A stretch of DNA of 64,000 bases from 21-14-0-10-47-8 sp966211455 (GTDB taxonomy: Bacteria > Bdellovibrionota > Bdellovibrionia > Bdellovibrionales > Bdellovibrionaceae). Positions 32,147-40,654 of the stretch are shown here, in pieces; positions within the stretch are counted from its first letter, which is position 1; each line of letters starts with the position of its first letter. Position numbers and translations under genes: made by a program. Below the pieces are notes generated by a model. That model was given only the letters and a program-made list of their open reading frames with translations. It was not told where the DNA came from and searched no databases. Location of the stretch: the NCBI GenBank assembly GCA_966211455.1, contig CBIHNI010000011.1, positions 1 to 64,000 on the forward strand, given 5' to 3'.

Positions 32147-32487
32147 TGAAACTCCCCTATTATTGTTTGTGTTAGATCCTATAAGTTAACTAAATCTAAT
32201 TAACTCTTCGGATTGTTTCTTCAAATGTTAAAGATCTCTTAAAGGATGACAGCAAAAAATTTTGAACGCAAGAAAGCTAGACAGAATCTAGTTTAATTCC
32301 CATCTTGGGATGTGCTCTCCATCACATTGCGTGATGAGGATTGATCTCGTCTTAACTTGAGTCTGGACCTTTGTCTCAACTTGGGATGTGATTATATTCG
32401 AGTATGAAGAAGTACGGAAATTACACACATTCTGGTTTTGCCAGCCTGTGAAATGGAACGATAAAATAAAGATCAAGCAAAGAGAAT
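32147..32487. other. Divergent pilA / clpS intergenic region
   Basis: A 341-bp AT-rich gap. It holds a good candidate promoter for clpS (listed separately). The 11-mer CTTGGGATGTG occurs twice, at about 32303 and 32380, framing ATCAC-ATTGC-GTGAT, a small palindrome at about 32321-32335. These could be regulator sites for either gene. On the pilA side I see no convincing sigma-70 or sigma-54 promoter. Confidence 0.4.
32438..32467 (+). promoter_or_regulatory. Candidate sigma-70 promoter of clpS-clpA
   Basis: TTGCCA (5 of 6 to consensus) and TAAAAT (5 of 6) are separated by 18 bp. Initiation would be about 14 nt before the clpS ATG, giving a short leader. Confidence 0.4.
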
Positions 32488-32874
32488 ATGACTGACATCA
32501 GACAAAAAGAGCTCAGAATGGAACATTTGCCAGCGAAGCCGCCTTCTCGATTTTCTTCTGATTCCGATTCGAATCACGGACATGAAGGTTCCGGGGCAGT
32601 TGAGACGATAGACCGTCTTGACCTTCCGAAAATGTACAAGGTGATTCTTCTCAATGATGACTTCACGCCGATGGATTTTGTCGTTCTCGTCCTGCGTCGT
32701 TTTTTCGCCAAGACCGAAGAACAGGCCACCGAAATCATGCTCGACGTTCATAAGAAGGGCGCGGGAATCGCCGGGGTTTTCACTCTGGAAATGGCCGAGA
32801 TGAAAAGTATGCAAGTGAATCAATTTGCGCGCATGAATCAACATCCACTGAAATGCACATTGGAGGCTGAATAA
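32488..32874 (+). CDS. clpS: ATP-dependent Clp protease adaptor ClpS
   Basis: A 128-residue ClpS adaptor, which hands N-end-rule substrates to ClpA. The folded core begins at KMYKVILLNDDFTPMDFVV, where the acidic ND pair binds the N-degron amino group, and continues with VHKKGAGIAGVFTLEMAEMK. The N-terminal extension of about 45 residues is longer than usual, hydrophilic and Ser/His-rich; in ClpS the flexible N-terminus enters the ClpA pore. The stop and the clpA start overlap by 1 nt, so adaptor and unfoldase are co-translated. Confidence 0.96.
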   Translation: MTDIRQKELRMEHLPAKPPSRFSSDSDSNHGHEGSGAVETIDRLDLPKMYKVILLNDDFTPMDFVVLVLRRFFAKTEEQATEIMLDVHKKGAGIAGVFTLEMAEMKSMQVNQFARMNQHPLKCTLEAE

Positions 32875-35150
32875 TGATGACCAAGGATTTGGAACGACGT
32901 CTTGCGGAAGCTGTCGACGATGCCAAACAGATGCGTCATGAGTTCGTGACCCTGGAGCATATTCTCCTTTCGCTGTGCGAATCACCGCTAGCGGTTGAAA
33001 TTCTGCAGGGATGTAACGTCAATATTCAGCGCCTGAAAAAAGATCTGCGCGCTTTGATCAAAAAAAATTGTCCGCAAATTTCGGCCGAACAAATCGGAGT
33101 CTACGGCGGATTTGAATCTTGGCAGCCCGAATTTACATTGGCCTGCCACCGTCTTTTCCAAAGAGCGGCTTTGCAAGTGCGAAGCGCCGGACGCCCCCAG
33201 ATCAGCGAAGGCCATTTATTGGTCGCGCTCTTTTACGAGCAAGATTCATTTGCGGTTTATACATTAATGCAGCAAGGGCTTTCACAGTTTGACCTGATCA
33301 ATTATGTGTCACACGGCATAGAAAAAGATGCCGAAGAAGCGCCTCCAGCCGCAGGCTCCTCGGTGCCGGGCCCGCAAGTCGATATCGATGGTCTGCCGGC
33401 GGATGAAAGCAAATCTTCACCGCTGGAAAGCTTCTGCCAGAACCTGAATGAAAAAGCCAAATCCGGAAAGATCGATCCCTTGGTCGGTCGCGAGGACGTG
33501 CTTGAGCGCACGATGCAGATTTTGTGTCGTCGCACAAAAAACAATCCCCTGCTGATCGGCGAACCGGGCGTCGGTAAAACCGCCATCGCTGAAGGTCTGG
33601 CCGCAAAGATCGTCGGCAATCATGTGCCCGAAGCCTTGCGCGATAAGGTGATTTATTCTTTGGATTTGGGAAGCATGCTGGCCGGAACGAAATTCCGCGG
33701 GGATTTTGAGGGCCGTCTGAAAGGCGTCATCAAAGAAGTCAAAAAACGAAAGAACGCGATTCTTTTTATTGACGAAATTCACACCTTGGTGGGCGCCGGT
33801 GCGACCAGCGGTGGATCAATGGATGCGTCCAATCTTTTAAAACCTGCTTTGGCCAACGGCGAGATCAGCTGCATCGGCTCGACCACTCATCAAGAGTACC
33901 GCCAGCATTTTGAAAAAGATCGCGCCCTGAATCGTCGCTTCCAAAAAGTCGACGTCAAAGAGCCAACCACCGACGAAGCCTTGGAAATCTTGAAAGGCCT
34001 ACGTAAAACGTTCGAAGAGCATCACCAGGTGAAATTCACCGACGCGGCTTTGAAAGCGGCCGTCGATCTTTCCAGCAAATACGTGCATGCCAAACTTTTG
34101 CCAGATAAGGCGATCGACGTGGTCGATGAAGCCGGAGCCGCCGCGCGCCTTGCCGGAAAATTAGGAAGCACCATCGACGAGAGCGAAATCGAAGTCGTGA
34201 TCGCAAAAATCGCGCAAGTCCCTTCAACCAGCGTGTCGTCCAACGACCGCGAACAGCTGCGTGATTTGGATAAAAAATTGAAAGCGCAAATCTACGGGCA
34301 AGATGAAGCCATCGATCGCCTTGCCGCCAGCATCAAGTTCGCCCGCAGCGGCCTGGGCCGCGACAACAAACCGATCGGCGCTTATCTTTTCACCGGTCCC
34401 ACCGGCGTCGGTAAAACCGAAGTCTGCAAGCAGCTTTCATTGATCATGGGAATCCCGCTGATCCGTTTTGATATGTCCGAGTACATGGAAAAACACACGG
34501 TCGCCCGCCTGGTCGGCGCGCCTCCAGGATACGTGGGTTATGAAGAAGGTGGTCAGCTGACTGAAGCGGTGACCAAGTCTCCGTACTGCGTTCTGCTTTT
34601 GGATGAAATGGAAAAGGCGCATCCGGATGTATACAATATTTTACTGCAAGTAATGGATGCAGGCCGTCTGACCGATGCCAATGGTCGCATGGCGGATTTC
34701 CGCAACGTGATCTTGGTGATGACGTCGAACGCCGGTGCCGCCGAAGTCGCCAAAGGCTCGATCGGGATCGCCGAGCAGCCGGCTCGACTGCAATCGATGG
34801 AAGCCGTGAAACGCGCTTTCACTCCGGAATTTATCAATCGTTTGGATGCAATCGTCGGCTTCCGTGATTTGGATGAAAGCATCGTGCTTCGAATCGTCGG
34901 CAAATTCGTTGAAGAAGTCCGCATGCAGCTGCAAAAGAAAAACGTGGACCTGCACGTTTCAGCTGACGTGATCAAGTGGCTGATGAAAAAGGGCTACGAC
35001 AAAGTTTACGGCGCCCGCCCGCTTCATCGCACAATCGATGAGCACATCAAAAAAGCTTTGGTCGACGAGCTTCTTTTCGGTCGCTTGGTGAATGGCGGAC
35101 GCGTTGAAGTCTCAATGAAAGACGAAGCCTTGCAATTTCATTACGTTTAA
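32874..35150 (+). CDS. clpA: ATP-dependent Clp protease ATP-binding subunit ClpA
   Basis: A 758-residue Hsp100 unfoldase that feeds substrates to ClpP. It has the double Clp N-domain (about residues 1-145), an acidic Pro/Ala linker, AAA+ domain 1 with GEPGVGKT (about 227-234) and Walker B LFIDEIH, and AAA+ domain 2 with GPTGVGKT (about 508-515) and VLLLDEMEKAHPDV. In place of the ClpP-docking IGL/IGF tripeptide there is IGI within GSIGIAEQ, located where ClpA proteins carry the loop. GGAGG lies 7 nt before the first ATG; a second ATG follows directly. A hairpin lies immediately downstream. Confidence 0.97.
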   Translation: MMTKDLERRLAEAVDDAKQMRHEFVTLEHILLSLCESPLAVEILQGCNVNIQRLKKDLRALIKKNCPQISAEQIGVYGGFESWQPEFTLACHRLFQRAALQVRSAGRPQISEGHLLVALFYEQDSFAVYTLMQQGLSQFDLINYVSHGIEKDAEEAPPAAGSSVPGPQVDIDGLPADESKSSPLESFCQNLNEKAKSGKIDPLVGREDVLERTMQILCRRTKNNPLLIGEPGVGKTAIAEGLAAKIVGNHVPEALRDKVIYSLDLGSMLAGTKFRGDFEGRLKGVIKEVKKRKNAILFIDEIHTLVGAGATSGGSMDASNLLKPALANGEISCIGSTTHQEYRQHFEKDRALNRRFQKVDVKEPTTDEALEILKGLRKTFEEHHQVKFTDAALKAAVDLSSKYVHAKLLPDKAIDVVDEAGAAARLAGKLGSTIDESEIEVVIAKIAQVPSTSVSSNDREQLRDLDKKLKAQIYGQDEAIDRLAASIKFARSGLGRDNKPIGAYLFTGPTGVGKTEVCKQLSLIMGIPLIRFDMSEYMEKHTVARLVGAPPGYVGYEEGGQLTEAVTKSPYCVLLLDEMEKAHPDVYNILLQVMDAGRLTDANGRMADFRNVILVMTSNAGAAEVAKGSIGIAEQPARLQSMEAVKRAFTPEFINRLDAIVGFRDLDESIVLRIVGKFVEEVRMQLQKKNVDLHVSADVIKWLMKKGYDKVYGARPLHRTIDEHIKKALVDELLFGRLVNGGRVEVSMKDEALQFHYV

Positions 35151-35203
35151 GCGAAGGGTTCCTTCGCTTGAAGCGAACCCATTGAAATCAAACGGGTTTT
35201 TCT
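35149..35203 (+). terminator. Probable terminator region after clpA
   Basis: Two consecutive stems follow the clpA stop. A 9-bp hairpin AAGCGAAGG-GTT-CCTTCGCTT overlaps the stop codon. A weaker AACCC...GGGTT stem is followed by TTTTCT. The second has the T-run expected of an intrinsic terminator. Confidence 0.5.
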
Positions 35204-35295
35204 ATCTTTGACAGAACAAATCTGCTACACATTTTAGATGTAGAACACAAGTGGTAGCAGTTGTTCTCAAATTGGAAAAGAAGGAGTTTGATTTT

Positions 35296-36192
35296 ATGGT
35301 CTGGTTCAAACGCATCGGACTTTTTGTTCTGACAAATCTTTTGGTGATCATCACCATCAGTGTCACCGCAAATTTGATTGCGGGATTCTTTGGTATAAAT
35401 CTCTCTGGCAACTTGCAAGGTCTTTTGGTCATGTGTGCGATCATGGGTTTTTCGGGCTCATTGATCTCGTTGATGATGTCAAAATTCATGGCCAAGCATT
35501 TCTACGGGGTGCAAATCATCGACCCTAACACGCGCGATCCTGAATTGCGCGGCTTGGTTGAGATGGTTCACGGCATGGCCAGACGTGCGGGCCTTCCCGC
35601 CATGCCTGAGGTCGGTATTTACGAAGCCCCAGAGATCAACGCTTTTGCCACGGGTCCTAGCAAAAGCAACTCGTTGGTGGCGTTAAGCACAGGTCTTTTC
35701 CGCTCGATGAGCCGCGAAGAGGTCGAGGGCGTTGTCGGTCACGAGGTCGCCCACATCGCCAATGGTGATATGGTCACCATGACTTTGATCCAAGGGATCG
35801 TGAACACCTTCGTTCTGTTCTTGTCCCGAGTGCTCGCAAGTGTCATCGCCAATAGCAGCAGCAGCGATGACGACAACCGTGGAAGTCCGTGGATGCAATT
35901 CGCATTGACCATGGTTTTTGACGTCTTGTTCGCAATTCTGGCCAGCATTCTGGTCAATTACTTCTCTCGTCGCCGCGAATTCCGCGCCGATGCGGGCGGA
36001 GCCAAATACGCCGGCCGGGAAAAAATGATTGCAGGCTTGCGCAAGCTGCAAAATCAATTCGAGCAAATCGCTCCGGATAATGGTTCAGCCGCGACGTTGA
36101 AGATCTCAAACAAGTCTTCGGGCTTGATGGCGCTCTTCTCGACGCACCCGCCTTTAAGCGAACGCATTCGCCGCTTGGAGCGTGGGGCGTAA
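35296..36192 (+). CDS. htpX: Membrane zinc metalloprotease HtpX
   Basis: A 298-residue inner-membrane M48 protease for quality control of membrane proteins, usually part of the envelope-stress response. Two N-terminal membrane helices (IGLFVLTNLLVIITISVTANL and LVMCAIMGFSGSLISLMM) are followed by the zinc motif H149-E-V-A-H153 (GVVGHEVAHIANGD), two further helices, and the third ligand region RRREFRADAGGA (Glu). AAGGAG sits 9 nt before the ATG at 35296; the longer frame from 35251 lacks such a site. About 80 bp upstream, TTTGACA...TACACATTTT (35207-35235) faintly resembles the sigma-32-like elements of dnaK and dnaJ. Confidence 0.96.
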   Translation: MVWFKRIGLFVLTNLLVIITISVTANLIAGFFGINLSGNLQGLLVMCAIMGFSGSLISLMMSKFMAKHFYGVQIIDPNTRDPELRGLVEMVHGMARRAGLPAMPEVGIYEAPEINAFATGPSKSNSLVALSTGLFRSMSREEVEGVVGHEVAHIANGDMVTMTLIQGIVNTFVLFLSRVLASVIANSSSSDDDNRGSPWMQFALTMVFDVLFAILASILVNYFSRRREFRADAGGAKYAGREKMIAGLRKLQNQFEQIAPDNGSAATLKISNKSSGLMALFSTHPPLSERIRRLERGA

Positions 36193-36225
36193 TTGTCTTT
36201 TTGGTTTTATTCCGAGGGTGTGATT

Positions 36226-36443
36226 CCGTTACCGCAGTCGGGTAAACGGGAGACCTTCGGAGAACAGGCGTCCTGCCTGATGGGGCGTTTGCACGCCCCA
36301 TACCCCGCTTTCGGCTCGCCATCACGGCGAGTCCGATCTGGTTGAAGAGTTTCGTATTTTGGGAATGAGGTCTTCTCTTCTGATTCCTCTCATCAATTCC
36401 GGTAAACCGTCGGCTTCGCCGGTTTACCGGAATTGATGAGAGG
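36226..36443. repeat. Cluster of strong hairpins downstream of htpX
   Basis: Three or more GC-rich stems follow each other. TGGGGCGT-TTGC-ACGCCCCA is at 36281-36300. CTCGCC-ATCAC-GGCGAG is at 36315-36331. The 24-bp perfect stem 36386-36409 with 36420-36443 has a 10-nt loop (TCGGCTTCGC). The last one is strong enough to act as a terminator or mRNA end, although no T-tract follows. No coding frame fits. Confidence 0.65.
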
Positions 36444-36597
36444 AAGGTTTCTGTTATTGAAATATGCTCTGACACCCACTCTTACACAAGACCTTTACCC
36501 CGAGAGCTTCGCCCCGAGGCCAACAAATTGGCAAAATGTCAGTTTATTGGCCTTGGGACGAAGACCCCAACAAGAATCCACAATAAAAGCTCACTGA

Positions 36598-36740
36598 AAT
36601 TCTCCCCAGAACATTCGAATCGCCGGCCAGGACGGCCGGCGGTCGCGGGTTCGGGCCAGCCGCGGCCCGATTGCATGGACGCAGACACCACATGACACGC
36701 AAAGATCTACACGGCTCGAGAAAACCCACTCCAAAACCTG
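36598..36740. repeat. Composite repeat, copy C (twin-hairpin module only)
   Basis: This aligns with 19839-19979 of copy B. Matching parts include TTCTCCCCA, CGCCGGCC-AGGAC-GGCCGGCG (36621-36641), TCGCGGGT, TCGGGCC...GGCCCGA (36651-36670), GATTGCATGGACGCA, CATGACACGC, GGCTCGAGA and CCAAAACCTGG. The first half of the composite (hairpins 1 and 2) is absent. Compared with copy B, both stems carry a compensatory base-pair swap. Confidence 0.85.
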
Positions 36741-36887
36741 GACGCGCCGCTCGACCGCCACCACCCCTCCTCACTATCTAAATCCCCCCTGGCCGGGCCC
36801 GCCGAGTCGAGTATGCAAAATCTTTGCATTCAGACAAATCTGCTCACAGGACTTGAGCTCGCTGCGTTCGCTTACTAGACTGAAAAG

Positions 36888-38993
36888 ATGACCTCCCTCA
36901 TTCGATTGTCTCTTGTTTCGACGCTGATCACGCCGGCTTTGATTGTTCTGAGCTGCTCTCACTTATCGCCTCGTGGTGATGCTCTGACTTCACAGCAGGA
37001 AAGTATTTTGCTCGCGTTTCAAAAAGCGAAAGCGCTGGAAACTTCAGATCGCACCGGCAGCTGCTCGCTTTTTTCCCGGCTGTCGCACGAAAATTTTCCT
37101 TTGAAGACTTTGGCTTTGATCAAAGCGCATATGATTTGCGATGACCGCAAAGGTTTGGATGCGATTTCCCAGACAACGATTGATCAAGAGCCTTGGCTGG
37201 CCAGCCTGGATTTGAAACGTCAGATTTTAGAAGCCCAGTCCAATAAAGATTTGCCGGCACTTGCACAGGCCTATTTGAAAAATGCGAAACGCTTGGATCG
37301 CATTCGTGAAAAAGTTGAAAACCTGAAGCTTGCACTGGATACGCAAGCGGAAATTAAAAATCCAACGGCCGAGAATCAAGCTTTGACCAAAGAGCTGAAC
37401 GAGCGCCTGTACCGATTGGCTCCACGCTTTTTGCCAAACCCCGAGGCGAAAGACTATTTTGCCGTCGGGAACGATCTGATTTATCAGCGTCAGTTCAAAA
37501 AAGGCCGCGATTATCTCGAAAAAATTATCGATTCGAAATCCGCCTCTGCCGAAGAGCAGTTCCAAGCGCGTCGCGCGTATCGCAACAGCTTTAAGACCGA
37601 ACAGCGCAAAGAAGAGCACATCGCCGAAGCCGCGAAATTCGCCAAATGGACCGAGAAAAACGCAGGCGCCGGCCGCATTCACGAAGCTTACGTGACCTGG
37701 GCACGCGCCGTGTGGACCCTGGGCGATGCCGGATCGGCGAGAAAAATTCTGGCTCGCGCCGAAAAAATTCTGCGCAAGCAAAAGTTCCCGATGGATGAGA
37801 TCTATTTCATCCGCGGCCGCATGCAAGAAGAAGCGAAAGACATCGATGGCGCTTTGGCATTCTTGGATAAAGCTTTAAAAGAGTCGCGTCCGAACAGTGC
37901 CACCCGTGCCCGCGTTTTGTTTCAGCAAGCCTGGCTGCAACGAAAGCAAGCTCACTTTGCTGAGGCTTCGGATGCCTTTGCAAAACTGAAAGCGGAAACG
38001 CAGGATCCCTTTGATCGCAATCGTTTTTCGTTCTGGCTTGCGCGTTCTTTGAAGCAAGCTGGGAAAAGCGATGATTCCGAAAAAGAACTGCAAGATCTGA
38101 TTCAAAACGATCCTTTGGGATATTATGGCCTGCTGGCTTACCGTGAAACGCATGCGGAACTTCCGCCACTGACGATCGAAAGAAAATCAGCGGCCGAAGA
38201 AAATCGCCCGCCTTCTGTCAGCTCGACAGAGCATCAGTTGATCCGCGCCCTCACCTTTGTGGACGAGCCGGAAATCCTGGGACGCTTTTTGGATTCAAAG
38301 ACTTTGGATCTGCGCAATCAATCCAATCAGGGTCTTGAAAATTGGGTTTACTATTTAAAAGCGTATGCGCGTGCCGGTCTTTTCAATCCGCTTTTTCAGC
38401 AGATTGGAAACTTGCCAGCCGAATTGAAGACTCAGCTTCTCTCTCAAAATCCCGAGCTTTTGTTCCCGCGCAAATTTTTGGATCTGATCCAAACTTCGGC
38501 TTCGAAATTTGGCGTGCGTCCCGAATTGATGCTGTCGATCATCCGTCAGGAATCGGCTTTCGATCCAAACGCCCGCTCGGGTGCGGATGCTTTGGGCTTG
38601 ATGCAAGTTCTGCCAAGTGTGGCGAAGACTCATGAATCCAAAACCGGGCTTGAGATCGGTCACTTTGAGGATTTGTACCGTCCCGAAATGAACATCCCTG
38701 TCGGCGCATCGATCTTAGCCGATCTGGGCAAAAAATATCGCGGCCAATTTCTTCTCACCGCCGCAGCTTACAATGCCAGCGAGCGCGCGATCGAATCTTG
38801 GCTCAAAACGAGACTGAACGAAGATCCTTTAGAGTTCATTGAGGACATTCCTTATGAAGAAACTAGAGCCTACGTTAAACTCGTTTTACGCAACTTCATC
38901 TTCTACTCACGCTTATCCAGCCCGGGCCAGAAACTGGCCTTCCCGAATTGGTGTCTAGATGATTTGCAGTCCTTCAAAGTGTCGACAAGATAA
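36888..38993 (+). CDS. Soluble lytic murein transglycosylase (Slt70-like), possible lipoprotein
   Basis: A 701-residue exported peptidoglycan lytic transglycosylase. The signal peptide ends ALIVLSC, which could be a lipobox (C23), so it may be outer-membrane anchored. A long alpha-helical superhelix domain with TPR-like pairs spans about residues 40-500, as in Slt70. The catalytic SLT domain has E555 in IIRQESAFDPNARSGADALG, then GLMQVLP, the VGASILADLG segment and AAYNASERAIESW. The enzyme cleaves glycan strands to 1,6-anhydro-MurNAc products. In a predator this could serve growth, septation or prey-wall remodelling; the choice is inference. Repeat copy C lies about 150 bp upstream. Confidence 0.93.
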   Translation: MTSLIRLSLVSTLITPALIVLSCSHLSPRGDALTSQQESILLAFQKAKALETSDRTGSCSLFSRLSHENFPLKTLALIKAHMICDDRKGLDAISQTTIDQEPWLASLDLKRQILEAQSNKDLPALAQAYLKNAKRLDRIREKVENLKLALDTQAEIKNPTAENQALTKELNERLYRLAPRFLPNPEAKDYFAVGNDLIYQRQFKKGRDYLEKIIDSKSASAEEQFQARRAYRNSFKTEQRKEEHIAEAAKFAKWTEKNAGAGRIHEAYVTWARAVWTLGDAGSARKILARAEKILRKQKFPMDEIYFIRGRMQEEAKDIDGALAFLDKALKESRPNSATRARVLFQQAWLQRKQAHFAEASDAFAKLKAETQDPFDRNRFSFWLARSLKQAGKSDDSEKELQDLIQNDPLGYYGLLAYRETHAELPPLTIERKSAAEENRPPSVSSTEHQLIRALTFVDEPEILGRFLDSKTLDLRNQSNQGLENWVYYLKAYARAGLFNPLFQQIGNLPAELKTQLLSQNPELLFPRKFLDLIQTSASKFGVRPELMLSIIRQESAFDPNARSGADALGLMQVLPSVAKTHESKTGLEIGHFEDLYRPEMNIPVGASILADLGKKYRGQFLLTAAAYNASERAIESWLKTRLNEDPLEFIEDIPYEETRAYVKLVLRNFIFYSRLSSPGQKLAFPNWCLDDLQSFKVSTR

Positions 38994-39102
38994 GGCCTGT
39001 GTTTCACAATGAAAACCCTGTGATTTCATCGCCTTAGAGCGGTTTTTCCCCTATTGAGACTGGCCTCCCGTTTGCTCTTCTATCAAGGCAGACGGAGGAC
39101 TC

Positions 39103-40419
39103 ATGAAACAATATCTGCTGCTTGCCGCTGGAATCGTTATCGCTGGAACCGCTGGTGCAGCTTTCTTCTTTACCGGTCAAACTGGTGAGATGGACATGGC
39201 CTCTAAAAGCAATAAGCGTTCAACCAAATTGACAGACGCTTCGGCTGTCTCAAAAAAGACCCAAACCGAAGAAACAGTTTTGATGAACGACCCGGCCATT
39301 CACCAAGCTTGGGGCTTGAAGAAATCAGATGCCGCCCGCGCTTGGAGCATCACTCAAGGCAGCCGCAAGATCGTCGTTGCTGTGATCGATACCGGTGCTG
39401 ATTTGAAACACGAAGACTTGGCTAAAAACTTTTGGGTGAACCCAGGTGAAACAGGTTTGGATGAGAAAGGTCGCGACAAGGCCACCAACGGCATCGATGA
39501 CGATGGCGACGGCTTCATCGACGACGTCAACGGTTGGAACTTTGTTTCAAACAATAACAACCTGTCTGACAACCACGGACATGGCACCCACATCGCGGGT
39601 ATCATTGGTGCTGAAGCCGGAAACAAAAAAGGAATCGCGGGGATCTCTCCTGAAGTTTCTTTGATGGTTTTGAAATATTACGATCCAAAAGTTCCAAACA
39701 CGGACAACTTGCGCAACACTGTCAACGCCATCAAATATGCCGTGAAAATGAAAGCCAACATCATCAATTACTCTGGTGGTGGAACTGAATTCTCTCAGGA
39801 CGAGTACAACGCCATCGAAGAAGCTCGCAAACAAGGAATCTTGTTTGTCGCAGCCGCTGGTAACGAACGCTCGAATTCAGACAAGCACAAGTACTATCCA
39901 GCGGATTACGGTCTTTCAAATATCATCTCTGTGACCGCGATCGACCCTTCAACAGAAGTTCTGTCTTCAAGCAACTATGGAACTGAAACCGTTGATATCG
40001 CGGCTCCAGGTCAGAACATCTTGTCGACTTTGCCAGGCAACTCTTACGGTTATATGACTGGAACTTCGCAGGCGACAGCTTTCGTAACGGGCGGCGCGGT
40101 TTTGACAATGGCTCACAAAGAAAATATCTCGGCTGAAGATGTGAAAAAGTACATCCTTTCAACGGGTGATTCTGAAAGCAGCTTGCTGGCCAAGTGCCGC
40201 ACTTCAAAACAGCTGAACCTTTTCAAAGCTCTGACAGTTTTGGACTCGGGCGTCGGCGTCTCCGGAGTGATCGCGGCCAACGCAGTTGACATGAACAAGT
40301 TCACGGCCGATCAAGCCTCTTTGCAAGGTACGAAAACAGGTTCGGATCGCGGAATCTCGAGCTTTGGTAAGGCTTTGATGCAAAACTTGGAATCCGGTAC
40401 TGTTCAAAAGAAGAACTGA
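39103..40419 (+). CDS. Secreted subtilisin-family (S8) serine protease
   Basis: A 438-residue exported subtilase. An N-terminal signal or anchor helix (LLLAAGIVIAGTAGAAFFF) precedes a short Lys/Thr-rich propeptide-like region. The triad is complete: D96 (VAVIDTGADLKHEDL), H160 (HGHGTHIAGIIG) and S322 (MTGTSQATAFVTGG), with oxyanion Asn in VAAAGNERS. Between Asp and His sits an Asp-rich calcium-type loop (GIDDDGDGFIDDVNGWNF) typical of bacterial subtilases with NPGE/DxDxD inserts. It is separate from the larger subtilisin at 10.1 kb and much closer to classical secreted subtilases. A GGAGGAC ribosome-binding site precedes the ATG. Its codons lean to GCT/GGT/ACT, hinting at high expression. Confidence 0.95.
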   Translation: MKQYLLLAAGIVIAGTAGAAFFFTGQTGEMDMASKSNKRSTKLTDASAVSKKTQTEETVLMNDPAIHQAWGLKKSDAARAWSITQGSRKIVVAVIDTGADLKHEDLAKNFWVNPGETGLDEKGRDKATNGIDDDGDGFIDDVNGWNFVSNNNNLSDNHGHGTHIAGIIGAEAGNKKGIAGISPEVSLMVLKYYDPKVPNTDNLRNTVNAIKYAVKMKANIINYSGGGTEFSQDEYNAIEEARKQGILFVAAAGNERSNSDKHKYYPADYGLSNIISVTAIDPSTEVLSSSNYGTETVDIAAPGQNILSTLPGNSYGYMTGTSQATAFVTGGAVLTMAHKENISAEDVKKYILSTGDSESSLLAKCRTSKQLNLFKALTVLDSGVGVSGVIAANAVDMNKFTADQASLQGTKTGSDRGISSFGKALMQNLESGTVQKKN

Positions 40420-40450
40420 TCCTGACTGAAACCCCATCTGTTCTGTAGTT

Positions 40451-40478
40451 CCCGCGGCCACTTGGTTATCGCCGCGGG
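40451..40478. repeat. GC-rich hairpin after second subtilisin gene
   Basis: CCCGCGGC (40451-40458) pairs with GCCGCGGG (40471-40478). It lies about 30 nt past the protease stop. There is no T-tract, so it is a possible terminator or 3' stabiliser only. Confidence 0.45.
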
Positions 40479-40654
40479 GAAGCATCCAAAAAAATACAAG
40501 AATTGTCGTAGACAAGGATCTGCTTAAGCTTTAAGCTCTCTACATGCTTATTTAGTCGCGACGGGCTTCCAGTCCCGTTTTATCTTCAAGTTCCAAGAGT
40601 TTTACCTAAGGTTCTCACTTAAAATCGTTTTTCATTTTGTATTTGGATTATCAC

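Noticed and set aside
35207..35235. Sigma-32 promoter for htpX
   Set aside because: TTTGACA and TACACATTTT are spaced only 12 bp apart and the -10 lacks the CCC; too weak to list as a feature, so mentioned only in the chaperone finding.
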